Below are positions 43,502 through 57,487 of a stretch of DNA of 64,000 nt, in pieces. The notes under the pieces are model-generated. The model did not search any database. It was not told the origin of the DNA and was given only the letters and a program-made list of their open reading frames with translations. The stretch is from Patellaria atrata CBS 101060 (lineage: Eukaryota; Ascomycota; Dothideomycetes; Patellariales; Patellariaceae), in contig MU006118.1 in the NCBI GenBank assembly GCA_010093705.1, forward strand, positions 16,859 to 80,858, in the 5' to 3' direction. Both the position numbers and the translations under genes were made by a program. The first letter of the stretch is position 1; every line of letters begins with the position of its first letter.

Positions 43502-46363
43502 CTAAGACGGTAACTCGCCGAGAGCTTTATCCGATTCTGAACCAGGTTCTTCGAGCTCATCCAACGTCAATAGCTCGGCCCAAGGTATCTGGTCAGGATG
43601 GTCCCTCGAACCGTGATCCCGGCCGTTGTCCGCGGCCGTATCAGCCGTACCGTGTACGGGCTGATTGCTCGGCACACTGTCGTTGGACATGGCCGGATCA
43701 ACGAGCGATTCAGGAGCAACCAGTATACGCTGCTCAGCGGGCTGCCTATGGTCCAAGGCTATCAACCAAGGATCGATGTTACTGTCGTCCGACGGATCGG
43801 CGAAAGTCATCGACTCACCCGGCACGGGTTGACAGACGTACGGATACTGGATTTTCAACAAGTTGGGATCAATCGTACCATCGTCTGGAGGGCCAACGGC
43901 TGACATCACCGCAGGGTAAAACTCATCCTGCTGTGGCACAGTCGTTGGAATACAAGGTAGACTGAAATCATCTCCAGCATTCAGATACTGCTCCGTAGAC
44001 AACGGATCGAGCTCTAGGTGGAAACCCGTTCCAAAGTCTTCCGACTGTAGCCAAGTCACTAGACCAGTGAACACGCCCGAACCGTGTCCACTGTTAGCGG
44101 TGTACTGTAGCTCAGGGAAGGGAGGGTACGGTTCAGAAGGGAGATTCCCGAAGACTTCCGGATAGGTCGAATATGAGCTACCGGCAGGTGGGATATCTGG
44201 GTACAGTGAGTCGGGCGGAGCGAGAGCGGACTGTTCCGCCGCCGCGACTCCATTGTCAGGGTACCCGGTGTAGTTGAATAGGGGGTTAGAGGGACTATTG
44301 CAGAAACCATTAAGGTCCTGCGATATAGCCAGTCCCTCTTGTTCCGTCCATATAAACTCAGCACCGTTCCCGATGGCTGTACTCCCATTGAGTCCTTCCT
44401 CGTACGCTGGTTGCGATGGAGTTGGGTCCTCTTCATCCTCCATCTTTGCATCCGGATATGGAGTAGGATCCGGAATAACTCCCAGCTGATTGATGCTGCT
44501 GGATGGGGCGAGACTGGACTCGTTATCCATACCAACCTCCACATAATCAGTGGAAGATACAATGGTCGGCTCCTGGAGAGCGGGGCTACACAGGGCGAGA
44601 ACGGACTGTTCCTCTGTCGTAGCATCAACCTTTGTGTCTTCCAATCCTGAATCCATATCCTCGTGCGATGGGCTTGGTGCGAGGAGACCGGACTGTTCCT
44701 GCACCTTGTTATCGCCTATGTCCGTCTCTGTGCTGGATGGGGCGAGAGCCATCTCAACATCAGGGTTTGGCTCAGTAGCCGTCGACTGGGTAGCAGCTGT
44801 CTGGAATGATGGGATGAGTACGGGCTCTACCTCCATCGTTTCACCGTGGTAGCTGGATGGGGCGGGATCGGACTGTTCCGCCATCTCAGCGTCGGGGTTT
44901 GGCTCGCTGGCTGTCGACTTGGCAGTAGGGCTTTGGAACGATGGGATAAGTACGAACTCTTTCTCCATCGCATCGCCGTGGTAGTTAGATAGGGCGAGAT
45001 CAGACTGTTCCGCCATCTCAGCATCGGGTTTGATGCACATACTACCAACGCTCGGGTGTTCGTGTGCTTCACTGTCAAAGGGAAGAGCAGACTGCTCTAA
45101 CATCACAGTGTCCTCCATACCAACCTCACCCGGTTCATCACACTCCATAATCTCCATTTCACCTTGACTACCTGGGACCAGAACCTCGGTAGATGGCTGT
45201 GACGACTCCGACAAAGGGACAGAAGCCGCCGATGAGGGGTGTCTTGATACAGCCCCTGGAGGAAGAGTTGGTCCTTCGGTAGGTTCGGTATCGTGTGGAC
45301 CTGGGGATGTGATGGTGACCGAGCTTGGTGTGACGGGAGGTGTTTCCGCAATCACCGATACACCTAAAGGGACCACCAGGGGCTTAGCCGGGACATTTTC
45401 CAATACTCTTTGGCTCCAGGTTGAATTTTCAAACAGGGAATGATACTGGATAGCCCCAGTGTCGTCTCTCTGTATAAAATTACTCCACTCCCTCTGGTGC
45501 GAGAGTCTACGGTCAACAGCATTACGGCAAGCATCGTACTGATCATAAGCAAACTCTTTGATCACCGAGAGGTCCATCTCCATTTGTCTCTCTGTCATCC
45601 TGAAATAGCACCCTTCCACTATGTGGAAAGCAAGGTCACGAGCTGCGGCCATTTGAGCTTGCATCGCTGGACTAAATTCGGGCCCGTATGCTTCACCATC
45701 GGCGTCACCGTCCTCTTCGTCATTTATCTCGACATTCGGAGGATCAAAACTGTGAGTCAGCCATACTGAGAAATTCCAAAGGGGACTGAGGATCCATGAT
45801 TGTTTTCCGCTGCGGATATCCTGCAATAGCGATTGGATTGCAGCGAAACAAAGCGGAAGGATCCAACGGCCAGAAAACCTTGCGACTTGCACGGAAATAG
45901 TGACAAATGCCCTGGCGATTGAGATTAGACGCACGAAGAACCCTATCAAGAGGTGCTGTAAATAGAACCATAATAGACCCAACGTTGCCATCAAGGAGAA
46001 GGTAATCCATTTAGAGTAAAGAGAGAGTCGATGCCCTGATACTATGGCCAGTATCAAGATTGCGGAAACCGTTGAAGTAGTGAGGGTCCAGAAATTGACG
46101 ATGCTTGTGTTGATATCATTGACCTTCCGCACCAGAAGTTGTCCGGTTGCTGCTACGGCACGTTTGAGGAATTCGTATTCAGTCTTGCTATAAAGAATAT
46201 AGAGGAGGGTGGCCAAGGGAGATATATAGAAAGATATGAGGTAACCACAGGTGTCGAGGATCATCCGCCAGTGAATTATTATTGTAGTTCCGGCTGGCGT
46301 ACTGGCGCAGAGTAGGAAGAACAGCATCTGCTGTAAGAAGACGTAGGGGACGACGTTAAACAT
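43502..46363 (-). CDS. Large membrane protein with an acidic, repeat-bearing tail, unknown function
   Basis: A single reverse frame of 953 codons starts at ATG 46363. The first 200 residues are strongly hydrophobic with several membrane spans (YVFLQQMLFFLLCAS, LISFYISPLATLLYILY, STVSAILILAIVSG, ITFSLMATLGLLWFYLQHLL, WILPLCFAAIQSLL). A conserved-looking helical region follows (AAARDLAFHIVEGCYFRMTE, about 240-260). Residues 330-953 are Pro/Ser/Glu-rich and disordered. Within them a 45-residue unit (PDAEMAEQSD...LIPSF) starts near residue 444, repeats at 489, and a third truncated copy starts near 534. The long intact frame argues for a real gene despite the low complexity. No family recognised. 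Confidence 0.75.
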   Translation of the reverse strand: MFNVVPYVFLQQMLFFLLCASTPAGTTIIIHWRMILDTCGYLISFYISPLATLLYILYSKTEYEFLKRAVAATGQLLVRKVNDINTSIVNFWTLTTSTVSAILILAIVSGHRLSLYSKWITFSLMATLGLLWFYLQHLLIGFFVRLISIARAFVTISVQVARFSGRWILPLCFAAIQSLLQDIRSGKQSWILSPLWNFSVWLTHSFDPPNVEINDEEDGDADGEAYGPEFSPAMQAQMAAARDLAFHIVEGCYFRMTERQMEMDLSVIKEFAYDQYDACRNAVDRRLSHQREWSNFIQRDDTGAIQYHSLFENSTWSQRVLENVPAKPLVVPLGVSVIAETPPVTPSSVTITSPGPHDTEPTEGPTLPPGAVSRHPSSAASVPLSESSQPSTEVLVPGSQGEMEIMECDEPGEVGMEDTVMLEQSALPFDSEAHEHPSVGSMCIKPDAEMAEQSDLALSNYHGDAMEKEFVLIPSFQSPTAKSTASEPNPDAEMAEQSDPAPSSYHGETMEVEPVLIPSFQTAATQSTATEPNPDVEMALAPSSTETDIGDNKVQEQSGLLAPSPSHEDMDSGLEDTKVDATTEEQSVLALCSPALQEPTIVSSTDYVEVGMDNESSLAPSSSINQLGVIPDPTPYPDAKMEDEEDPTPSQPAYEEGLNGSTAIGNGAEFIWTEQEGLAISQDLNGFCNSPSNPLFNYTGYPDNGVAAAEQSALAPPDSLYPDIPPAGSSYSTYPEVFGNLPSEPYPPFPELQYTANSGHGSGVFTGLVTWLQSEDFGTGFHLELDPLSTEQYLNAGDDFSLPCIPTTVPQQDEFYPAVMSAVGPPDDGTIDPNLLKIQYPYVCQPVPGESMTFADPSDDSNIDPWLIALDHRQPAEQRILVAPESLVDPAMSNDSVPSNQPVHGTADTAADNGRDHGSRDHPDQIPWAELLTLDELEEPGSESDKALGELPS
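44760..45034 (-). repeat. Two tandem 135-bp coding repeats inside the 953-residue protein gene
   Basis: Two in-frame copies of a 135-bp (45-codon) unit lie head to tail, differing at scattered positions; a partial third copy follows to about 44740. They encode the acidic PDAEMAEQSD unit. Recent tandem duplication in a disordered tail is the simplest reading. Confidence 0.75.
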
Positions 46364-48146
46364 CGTGGAAAAAAGAGATTCGATCTTTAGTGTTAAGTTT
46401 GCGTTTTACCGGGTGCGAGCTGCTTGAGATATTGGAGTCGTTATCTCTTGAAAAAGTTCGCTGTGGTAAAGTGTGGAGGAAGAAGATTCGGAAATAATTC
46501 GACTGTGGGTAAGATAAGCCGCAAGTTTTCTTTAGCGAGGGTCACAGGCAAACGCAGTGACGTGAAACTATTGAGCTTTATGTGTTGGGGACTGATGCAA
46601 AAGCACGTGAAGTTGTGAAGACTTGGAGCTCATGAGAATGGTTGCGGCTCAACAGAGGGCTCGGCGTCGCTTTTAGTCAAATATGTGCCGATTTATTGAG
46701 CTACTCAATACGATTGGAGTATGTAAAAACAGGCCGTTTGTATTACGCGTGTGGGCCTTGGAGGAGTGGCTCGACATATATGCACCTTTGTTTAATGAAC
46801 ACATACAAACTAAGAACAAGTGGAGCACGAGACTATGGTAGTAGATTAAGGAAATGAGAGATATTCTGGATGGTAACTCTTTGTTATAGAGCACAGTTTT
46901 CTATGATAGCTTGGTTTCCCGAAGTGTTGATGAGATGTAGTAGTACAACGCTCTGGGCTAATAAATGTAGGGTATGGTACCTCTCCTACGAACAAAGAAA
47001 TTATCCATGAGAGTGTACTGCTTTTATGTTCCATATAGATCGATATTGTCGACAACTCTATCCTCACAAATTCTCACATATCTTCTAATTTCCCGATCAC
47101 ATATAATAACCTAGGTGTTGAATGGGACAGAGTTCAAGAGGACATTAACGACATAATCTTGTTCGGTTACTACAAAATAGTAGGATGTTGATGAGTAGGG
47201 GATTTACATTGCTAAGGTTTTATTGGAAATTCTAGGTGAGTCGTCAATAGAGAGTTGTGCGACAATCGCCCAGCCAGACAAACAATCAAGAATGACCACA
47301 TCATGGCCTGTAAATGGGGGAATACTATCGCTAAGAGATCAAGAAACAATAGGTAGAAGTTTAGACTTATACAAAGGACTATTGTTCAGGTCTTTTACCT
47401 CCAATAGATGAAGTGAAACATTGTTGTAGCGAAGTACCTACGGTGTTCCGTTTCTACCTGCTGTTGAATCCTACCTTAAAACTTAGCAAGTAGCAAGTAT
47501 CAAGTCTTGCAGAGCAATTCTGCTTCTAATCAGGAGCTCGCCTCAAAATATAAAACGGTTGAATGTCTATTACTTGAAGATGAGAGTTAGAAAAGGGATG
47601 GTAAAGAGACGTCCGCCCTGAAAATCACGTCGATATCATGAAGAGTCGTCGTCGTTAAGTTTGTGCACGACAAGCTTACATGATCCACACCATCTCTCAG
47701 AACGGTTAGACTAGTAGAAGTGCAATAGTTCCGCATACCTAAGGTATGGTGCAGTTGAGGTGATGCGGCTGTTGCTTCCACTCTTTATTAACCCAACTCT
47801 CTCCCTCTCTCCGTTACTATACTATCTCCCAGTTTATATTCGCTGGACAAGCTACTATTAATTGTCGAGAACTACTCAGCATAATCTATCGCGCTATTAT
47901 TGATTGAACACGGGACCCTCATCTGGACCAGGATCTGCTTCGCGCTGCGACAACAAGTACGTCTCCCAACTTCACCAGTCTATACACTCCTTATTGTAGA
48001 ATTGTATGGACTTGCTAACTTGTATGGAGAATAACCCTCAGGCGAGCGAGCTCATACACTGTCGGAAAGAAATAGTTGGTCGACCTCCGACCAAGCCATT
48101 ACCATCGAGATAAACAATCCTCCGACATTCATACCAAGCTTCACAC
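46364..48146. other. Divergent intergenic region, no gene seen
   Basis: Upstream of both the 953-residue membrane protein gene (minus) and the DUF2985 gene (plus). Short open frames only; no RNA gene recognised. Confidence 0.4.
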
Positions 48147-49928
48147 ATGGACGATCCGAAAGGCCCTCTGGGTCCTCCTTATCTGAACAATGAAGACCCG
48201 CCTATGCCCACAGTAGTAGAAAGCACCGAAAATCGTGGACCAGCTGGAAGTGGCTCTCCTCTTTCTCCCTCCTCTCCCTCATCGCCATTATCAGGACGTG
48301 ACCGTGGCTCCACCAACACGTCTTCGCGATCTACCTCGTCTCGTCTACGGTCGGCATCATTGAAACTCCTCGAAGCTGATCCGCCACCTGGTATGTGGGC
48401 CGCAACGGCAAATGTAACCTGCAAGGCGCCTACACTTGGAGAGATACGGAAAGGAGCTTTCACGACAGAAGGTTGGAACGAGGAGGCGCAGGCAAGGGCA
48501 GAAAAGATGAGGAGGGAGAGAAAATCTAGCACAGGTGATGAAGATGCACCGGAGAGGGGGTGGCGGCGGAGACTTAGTAGGACGGGAAGTGGTAGTAGTG
48601 GTGTTGGTGGACTAAGAGGTATCAATTCTAGTATGATGGGAACGGAACCATTTCCGAAACTAGAAGAAGAAGAGGCGGATAGCACTCCAATGAAAAGCGA
48701 GGTAGGTAGGGAGGGAGGAACGTGCATATACCTTGACGGTCAGACATATGGAAAACCCTGGGATGAAAATGCTGGTGAAGCTTTTCAAGAAGCCAGTGGA
48801 GCGCCACCGAAGCCATTGGAGGAAAATGAACTTCCAGTTGTGCGTCTATCACGTCCAATTTCCTTTGCTAGTCGCTCTACAAAACTAGTACTAATATTAT
48901 CATATAGTACTCAAACGGTTATGTACCACCCCCAAAACTACCCTGGGCCACCTCGACCGCGATCGGTCTACGTGCTTTCTGGCACTGGTTCCTCACTATC
49001 CCCGGATTTCTAATCACACTATACGGTCTCAATATTGTAGCGTGGGGCGGGATGCTCTTCCTACTCCTCGTCGGCGCAGCGCCAGCTATGTGCCATCCAA
49101 GTTGTGAAGACATCAATTCCCCCCGACGCATCTGGCTCGAGATTGACTCTCAGATCCTCAATGCACTCTTCTGCGTCACCGGCTTCGGTCTGATCCCTTG
49201 GCGCTTCCGTGACTTGTACTGGCTGCTGATGTGGCGCACGGGGTTGTATGGCAAATCTGGTGGGCACGGCGAAGATGCAAAGAATGCCGCAAAGATCAAG
49301 GGCATGAGGCGCCTTGCTGGCATACATAGGAACTGGTTCCGTCTTCCATTCTCTGATACTCTTGACACACCATCCGCGAACCCGTATATTGGGCTGCCGC
49401 CGGAAGAAAATCCCGCGATTCCCCTCCCAGTTTCAAAGCGGCCGGATCCACCACCTACGGGCATCCGAGCTCCACCAACAGCTAAGTGGAAGATGGATTT
49501 CGTCGTCTGGAATAACGTCTGGAATACCTTCTTGCAAGGGGCACTGTGTGGTGTTATGTGGGGAATGAACCGGTACAATAGGCCGAGCTGGACGACCGGC
49601 TTCCTTATCGCAATTGCTTCTATAGTTGCTGGTGCAGCAGGGATTATGATGTATATTGAAGGTAAGGTCGTGGCCCTTATGTCTTTATATTTTTTTCAAA
49701 ATTATATCATTGACTAGTATGGTGGGACCTCACGCTAACTTTGTGTTAACAGGCAAGAACGTTAAAAGGGTCGAGGGTGTACCAATGGTTGGTAGACCAG
49801 GAGCTTCTAAGAGCGACGTTGAAAAAGGCGCCCCAGTCGCAAAAATAGAGAGGGAAGAAGCGGCGAAGGGGAAACAACAGATGGAGAACAAGAAACTGCA
49901 AGATACGGGGAGGAGCTTTGCAAGGTAA
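48147..49928 (+). CDS. DUF2985 family membrane protein
   Basis: Exons 48147-48839, 48908-49661 and 49753-49928 give 540 residues. The first intron (68 bp) has its branch-like TACTAAT just before the acceptor and restores YSNGYVPPPKLPWATSTAIG. Residues 1-230 are disordered, Ser/Pro- and later Arg/Glu-rich. The core contains hydrophobic FLTIPGFLITLYGLNIVAWG and GGMLFLLLVGAAPAMCHPSC, then INSPRRIWLEIDSQILNALF and GLIPWRFRDLYWLLMWRTG, the hallmarks of the fungal DUF2985 family (PF11204). Two further spans near the C-terminus (NTFLQGALCGVMWGMNRYNR; TGFLIAIASIVAGAAGIMMY) end in a Lys/Glu-rich tail. Function is unknown for the whole family. Confidence 0.88.
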
Positions 49929-50191
49929 ACATTAGAATATTGGTGCTTGGGCTACAATGTACATATTTTTATACCCTTGTGGTAATGCTTACGCGTGCGT
50001 GATGCAATGAGGTATCATCTTCCATTACGCATCAGAGTCTGTGAATTTATTCCTCTCTATGTTCATGGACATTCGTAAATTCAGCTTTCCATCCAATGCA
50101 CTCTTGTATAAGGTATAGAACACAATCAACCTCCGCTCCATCTCGGTCACTGCACAAGGTAAACTCGCCCCTCGACGGGTCCTAATACCGT

Positions 50192-52465
<2,274 letters not shown>

Positions 52466-54859
52466 TTATACAGCGCCGCCTTCATGCCAGATCATCCCCT
52501 CACGGCGGAAGCGGTACTGGAACCTTCCTCTGAGTAGAAGCAGCGACACTACGATAATAATGACGACAGATACGGAACCGCAGATAATCCAGAAATATTG
52601 TTCGGATTTAGTCGTGTCAACGACGCCCTGGAGATTCATGCCGAAGTAGCCGGTGACGAACGAGAGTGGAAGGAATATGATCGTAACACCGGTGAAGACC
52701 AGAACGGCGTTGTTCTGTGAATCTGCCACAATGGCGCGTTCGTTCTGCTCAATCGAGCGAAGTTGGAACAGCTAAGATCTATCAGTATAGAAACCCGAAT
52801 GGCTATCTTCGACCGAAAGCACTTACAGATTCCATGGCCAATCGAGAGTCGAGCAGGAGTCGTTTACTATCCTGAAGGGCATCATCGCAGTGCATTCGTG
52901 CCCACTCAATGCGGAAAAATGATGTTTCGGCCTTCAACAACTTATTCTCGCCTTCGTACAAGCTGCTCTTACTCTCGCGTCGACCGCAGTCGCTGGCACT
53001 CTCATTTAGGAGATCCTCCGCCTCGGCTTTTCGCGCCGAGTCTTCCAGCTGCCGAAGTCTCTCAACTTTTCGTTCATTTATCAATTGAAGGGTGGTCAAC
53101 TCGTCAATACAAGCTAGATATTCCGTCACTTGTTTGACAGATTCGTTCCGTCGGAATTCCTCGTATCGTCGACCTTTCTACTCATGGAACAATTAGCATT
53201 GTGCCTCGACGTAGGGAAAATTCGAGTCACTTACCAGCTTCTCAACCACAGCTTGGTAACCGCTTTGCAATGAGAATCCGTTTCGACCTTGACGGATGTT
53301 ATGTGGAGTGGCCGCAATCTCACTGAGCAGATAAGCCATGAGCCATTCTGGATCCTTCTTGCCCCATGTGCTCGTGCCAGTGTTCCTGAAGAGTGCTACA
53401 ATGAAATTCAGAACTGATGCATCCTCGTCAGATTCGTAATTATGAACGAACTCCCGGTTCTTCGATTGCTCGAGATGGGCGCTAAAATTCTTGTCGAGAA
53501 AATCAACACCGCAAGCAGCCGACATGGTCAAGAGATATCCTGTACAAAATCAACGCCCGAAACTCATGGATTGAGGAGTTTCCAATGACATACCATCGGG
53601 CCTGTGAAAGCACCTGAAAGGACTCCTCACTAAGTGGGCATCCTTGAAGAATGGAAATCCTGATATCGCTTGCTCCCGTACTTTGCCGGGACTCGGCTTC
53701 AAGAAATCTTTAGGATGATGCGTAAGTGCTATACCTTCTCGTAGATGCCATGGAAGATCAGATCGGACCATTTCCCAGTAATTGAATTCTACATCCAGGT
53801 GCTTCGCGCGCCATTCGACGTCTACGCGTAATGAATCACTGAGATGGCCCTTTGCGAGCATATCAAGACCGGCACTGAGCTCTTTATTGGTACCATTGAA
53901 TCTCTTCTCGTACTCCTCCAAGTATAGATATACATTCTGCAGGGTTTCTATCTCCAGTCGATCCCGAAAGTTTAGACAGTCCATCTCAACGTACGGCCAA
54001 CTCGAATGCCTTCCCTGGTTTGTAACGTTTTCCCGGTTAGATTTGAGGAACAGGTCCTCCACAGACTATTGATGATTTGTTAATACAATGTTCGACGTAT
54101 GCGGAAAACTAGACCTACAGAATGCAATAATCCTGTGCCGAGGGGTGCGTGACTGTGATACTGTCAGACTCCTTGATCGGAATTTATATGCAAAGTCCTT
54201 ACATCCATCGTACATCAGCCCAGGTCGGTTTTGTAGTGAAATCTATGGCGGATCAGCGTATGCTGGGCATTCATCCAAATGGGGCAATTACGGTCTTCAA
54301 TCTCATTCAACCCAACCATTTTGAGCTCAGTTTTATTGCGCCCAAGGTCATAAACCATCACCTGCAGATTGGAGCGGGCGGGGAAAAAGTGTGAGGCCAT
54401 GGCGAGAAGTTCCTTAACATTCGGCTGGATGTGTTGTCTGAAAGGGATAGGTCCTGTATGATTGTCGGCTTCGAGCCACTCTATGAGCTTCTTGAGGGTC
54501 GCTCGGTGAACGTCTCCTTCCTTCTCGCGGGATGCCGCGGCTCTGGTTCTCTTCTCTTTCTTCGCCTTGAGTGATGGGTTTTCGGTCCGGTCCCGAACCA
54601 TTGTAAAGATCTGTAGGACATAAGGGGTTGGTAATGGGTCGGGGGGCCCCACGCGGGAATCTTCGTCGGACCCATTCCCCGGTGTTGTAGAGCCACTCGC
54701 AATACTCCTGGAATTAACGACGGCTTCTTTCTTCGGTTCGGGGGGATCAAGATGACCTGGAAATTCGTCCTGGTTGATGGAATCATCGTCCGAAGTTATA
54801 ACTGGAATTGGCGATAGGAAGTTCCTTAGTGGAATGGCGGGAGTCGGAGGGTCTGACAT
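52466..54859 (-). CDS. CorA-like divalent cation transporter family protein
   Basis: Reverse exons 54859-54292, 54242-54203, 54108-54087, 54065-53594, 53539-53235, 53177-52827 and 52771-52466 give 687 residues. The N-terminal 110 residues are disordered. The middle carries WPYVEMDCLNFRDRLEIETL, WHLREGIALTHHPKDF and PFRCFHRPDGYLLTMSAACG, a region of a fungal CorA-like subfamily, then a long helical stretch. The C-terminus has two membrane spans (about 608-628 and 647-668) around GYFGMN (GMN at 630-632), the selectivity signature of CorA Mg2+ channels. The segment 54066-54086 is 21 nt, begins GT, ends AG and contains an in-frame TAG; removing it joins WIFPHTSNI to SVEDLF as in relatives. If it is not spliced, the gene is broken there. 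Confidence 0.82.
54066..54086 (-). other. Candidate 21-nt intron (or a nonsense codon) in the CorA-like gene
   Basis: On the reverse strand this segment starts GTATTAAC and ends CAATAG. It keeps phase and holds the only in-frame stop (TAG) in this part of the gene. 21 nt is far below the usual minimum intron length of ascomycetes, so retention (a broken gene) or a longer alternative splice is also possible. Confidence 0.4.
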
Positions 54860-56392
54860 GGTCCTTTGATATAGCCAGGTATGAAGCCACCTCAGGCGTC
54901 ACAGGACAACGGTTTTTTCGATAGCAAAAGGGACGGTAAGGTAGTCAGTACGGATTACAGCAGCCTTTCTCGTAGGAAAAGCCCAGGCTTATAGCTAGTT
55001 ACACCAAGACGAGGCTGAGGAGGGTAGACTGGGTGGAGCAGCAACACCCGGCATGCCATGCATGTACGAGCACGACGAGTCTGAAAAGAGACCGGCATTG
55101 TCGCTGCCTTCGGGGGGCGAAAATCTAATTTTCAACCAATTGTACAAGCACTACTACTTTATGTGGCTTGAAGGGTATGCCTATGTTGAAACAGAAGGGC
55201 GGGGGAAGCTGAAAAGGAGCGTCTGTCACGGAAATCGGGACTCGGGATGGGTGTGAGGACTTTGGGGGCTAAAACAAAAAACACCATGCAAGCAAGTCAA
55301 TCACCAGATTCCAGAAGCGCCGAAAGGGTCAAGGGATTCTGGCGCCGCTGTTACAGTTTTCGAGAATCTAAATCCATAAAAGTGTTTACAAAAGTAACAA
55401 TTAGCCCTTCACCCTTTATAGAATTGAGCAACATAGAATGACAGAACAGCCAGTGCGACCTCATAGAGAGAGTAATTATTGTATGACCAGGAACGAAGCC
55501 TTCTTCCTGCACCTCTCTCAGAAAAGAAGTGTCAGAAGACATTCGATCCAAGGTGCTCTGTACTAGCTGCAACATCATTAGAGGCAATTCCGTTCTTCTC
55601 AGCACAGCCAGCACAGTCTACCGATGATCTTTGGCATATATGGATGAGCGATAAATGCACGTACTTTGTAAAAGCAGTCGTTATCCTTTTTACAAAGTCT
55701 CCTGCTTTCCCTCCAGGCCCCAGCATTATTGCCGGTGTTAGGTATTTACTTTGTATAAGACAAAGACTTACTACAGTACAGTACCTCTCGTACGAGGCAA
55801 CCCAGAATAATCATGAAATTTCAATGACTTGTGTAGCTTACACTCACAGATTCAGTCTTTAACTCATTATTACCCAACTAATCTGATCCACTTCTCCGCT
55901 TCATCAGCTGGAAAAAGGTATAGAACATGTACAGTAGATCTTTTTTTTTTGAGTACAGGTAGAGCTGAGCCTGTGACGGATACGGCACTCCCACTTTTCA
56001 ATCCCGTCACAAATGTGCGTCAACCTATTCGATGCATAAACACATGGTCTTTCCTTATACCAAAAAAAAAACTCAGAGGGCGGAGGGCGGAACTAATAAA
56101 TCTCAGCTGAAGTTTGCGGGGATAAACGACCCAGATTTTCTTTTCCATAAACAACACCCTGCCTACTCACTCCTACCCCACGGCTCAGCGTCGCGGTTGA
56201 TCTTACCATACCCTGGCAAGCCTGAATCCTGATACAAAGTTCGAGCCACTACTACGGTATCGCGAAATTGGTTACCCTCTGAATAGGTAACTGAACAAGC
56301 TCAAAGTCTGTATCGACGGAGAGTGGTACTCTGTACTGATTGTAACATTGTCGACCAAAGTTACAAATCCCTTCAGTACAAATTACTTTCCA
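54860..56392. other. Divergent intergenic region, no gene accepted
   Basis: About 1.5 kb. A forward frame at 55479-55862 encodes up to 127 residues but shows no domain or strong coding character. There are a T-run near 55941 and an A-run near 56062. Confidence 0.35.
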
Positions 56393-57487
56393 ATGACATT
56401 CCCATATGGCCTCCTACTATTACCAACGGCTCCAGAGCCCCCAGATCAGAACACCTTGAGTGTTTGTCTAAGGCCAACATTGGAACACGGCCTTCGAACA
56501 CTTTCAACCGCTTCTAAGGCGATTACCGATTCGCCTAGCTCGTCTCCAATACTCGATGTGGCTCTCCAGTGTCCCGGGTTTGATTCCATTGTAGACACTG
56601 GATTCCTACCCACAGCTCTCTTTCACCGCGTTGAGAAACTACTCTTTGGTGTATACACGCTTGTTTCTTCCATTCAACGAGAGCTTTCAACCCGTTCGAG
56701 CCTTGCCGATAGCATTAAAGTACGTATAGCCCTGTTTGTCAATGACAATCAATTCGGAGGAACACAAAACCGTGCATTCTTGCCTACACCTGTAATACCT
56801 TTGCCCATGATTGCTCGCGCCCGCCGTCCATGGTCGCACGTCTTTTCAATCCACAGTGAACAAGGCGAAAAGCTCTATCAAGAGTTCTTGTGGCATGCAT
56901 TTGGCGAAGGTCGAGTAGGCCCTCGCTGGGATTTTGTAAGGATAGGGGGAGGCCTTTACATGCGAGTCCCCCCCCAAGTTAAAGACTACATAGCGGACTT
57001 GGAATTCTCGAACTCTCATGAGCATTCCGGACACCATCTTGTTGTCTCAGGCTTGAGTGGCCCGGATTCGGATATTCTTTTTAAGGTATGCTTAACGATG
57101 ATGGCGTTCCTTCTGGATGTAAATCCCCCAGATGGCGAGAGTATGAAGTTGCTCATCGCACTTTACGGAAGCGATTATCGTCAGAAGGATACAACTAGGT
57201 GTCGAGAAAAAGCAGTGGAGTTCTTAAGTGCGATTGCAGACTTCACACCTGCTGCCAAACAAACAATTTCAGACCGCGCCTCCGGGGAGGCGAACAAGTC
57301 GATCCTATTCAATGGGCAACACCGCTGCGAAGTCTGGTGTGTTTCGGTACCGATTTTGGAACATGTGGAAGAAACGATCTCGGACAGCACGGCACTGGTA
57401 ATCCCATCTAAGCTGAGGCAGGTCTCTACCATCGGCTCAGAAGTCGACATATTCGAGATTGAGCCGTACAATGAGGGTAGCCAGTGA
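56393..57487 (+). CDS. Uncharacterised 364-residue fungal protein
   Basis: An intronless frame from ATG 56393 codes 364 residues; the frame is open a little upstream without another ATG. The N-terminal half (FPYGLLLLPTAPEPP; ILDVALQCPGFDSIV; LPMIARARRPWSHVFSIHSE followed by QGEKLYQEFL) reminds me of the N-terminal extension that precedes the nucleotidyltransferase domain in fungal phosphopantetheine adenylyltransferases, but the catalytic T/HxGH motif is absent here. The C-terminal half has short hydrophobic strands (HHLVVSGLSG; KVCLTMMAFLLDVNPP) with no motif I know. It is probably soluble. The similarity is from memory and unverified. Confidence 0.65.
   Translation: MTFPYGLLLLPTAPEPPDQNTLSVCLRPTLEHGLRTLSTASKAITDSPSSSPILDVALQCPGFDSIVDTGFLPTALFHRVEKLLFGVYTLVSSIQRELSTRSSLADSIKVRIALFVNDNQFGGTQNRAFLPTPVIPLPMIARARRPWSHVFSIHSEQGEKLYQEFLWHAFGEGRVGPRWDFVRIGGGLYMRVPPQVKDYIADLEFSNSHEHSGHHLVVSGLSGPDSDILFKVCLTMMAFLLDVNPPDGESMKLLIALYGSDYRQKDTTRCREKAVEFLSAIADFTPAAKQTISDRASGEANKSILFNGQHRCEVWCVSVPILEHVEETISDSTALVIPSKLRQVSTIGSEVDIFEIEPYNEGSQ

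Noticed and set aside
43435-43965. Forward open frame of 176 codons
   Set aside because: Most of it is antisense to the C-terminal coding region of the 953-residue protein and mirrors its low-complexity codons.
55479-55862. Forward open frame of 127 codons
   Set aside because: No domain and mixed composition; it overlaps reverse open frames of similar quality. Kept as intergenic.
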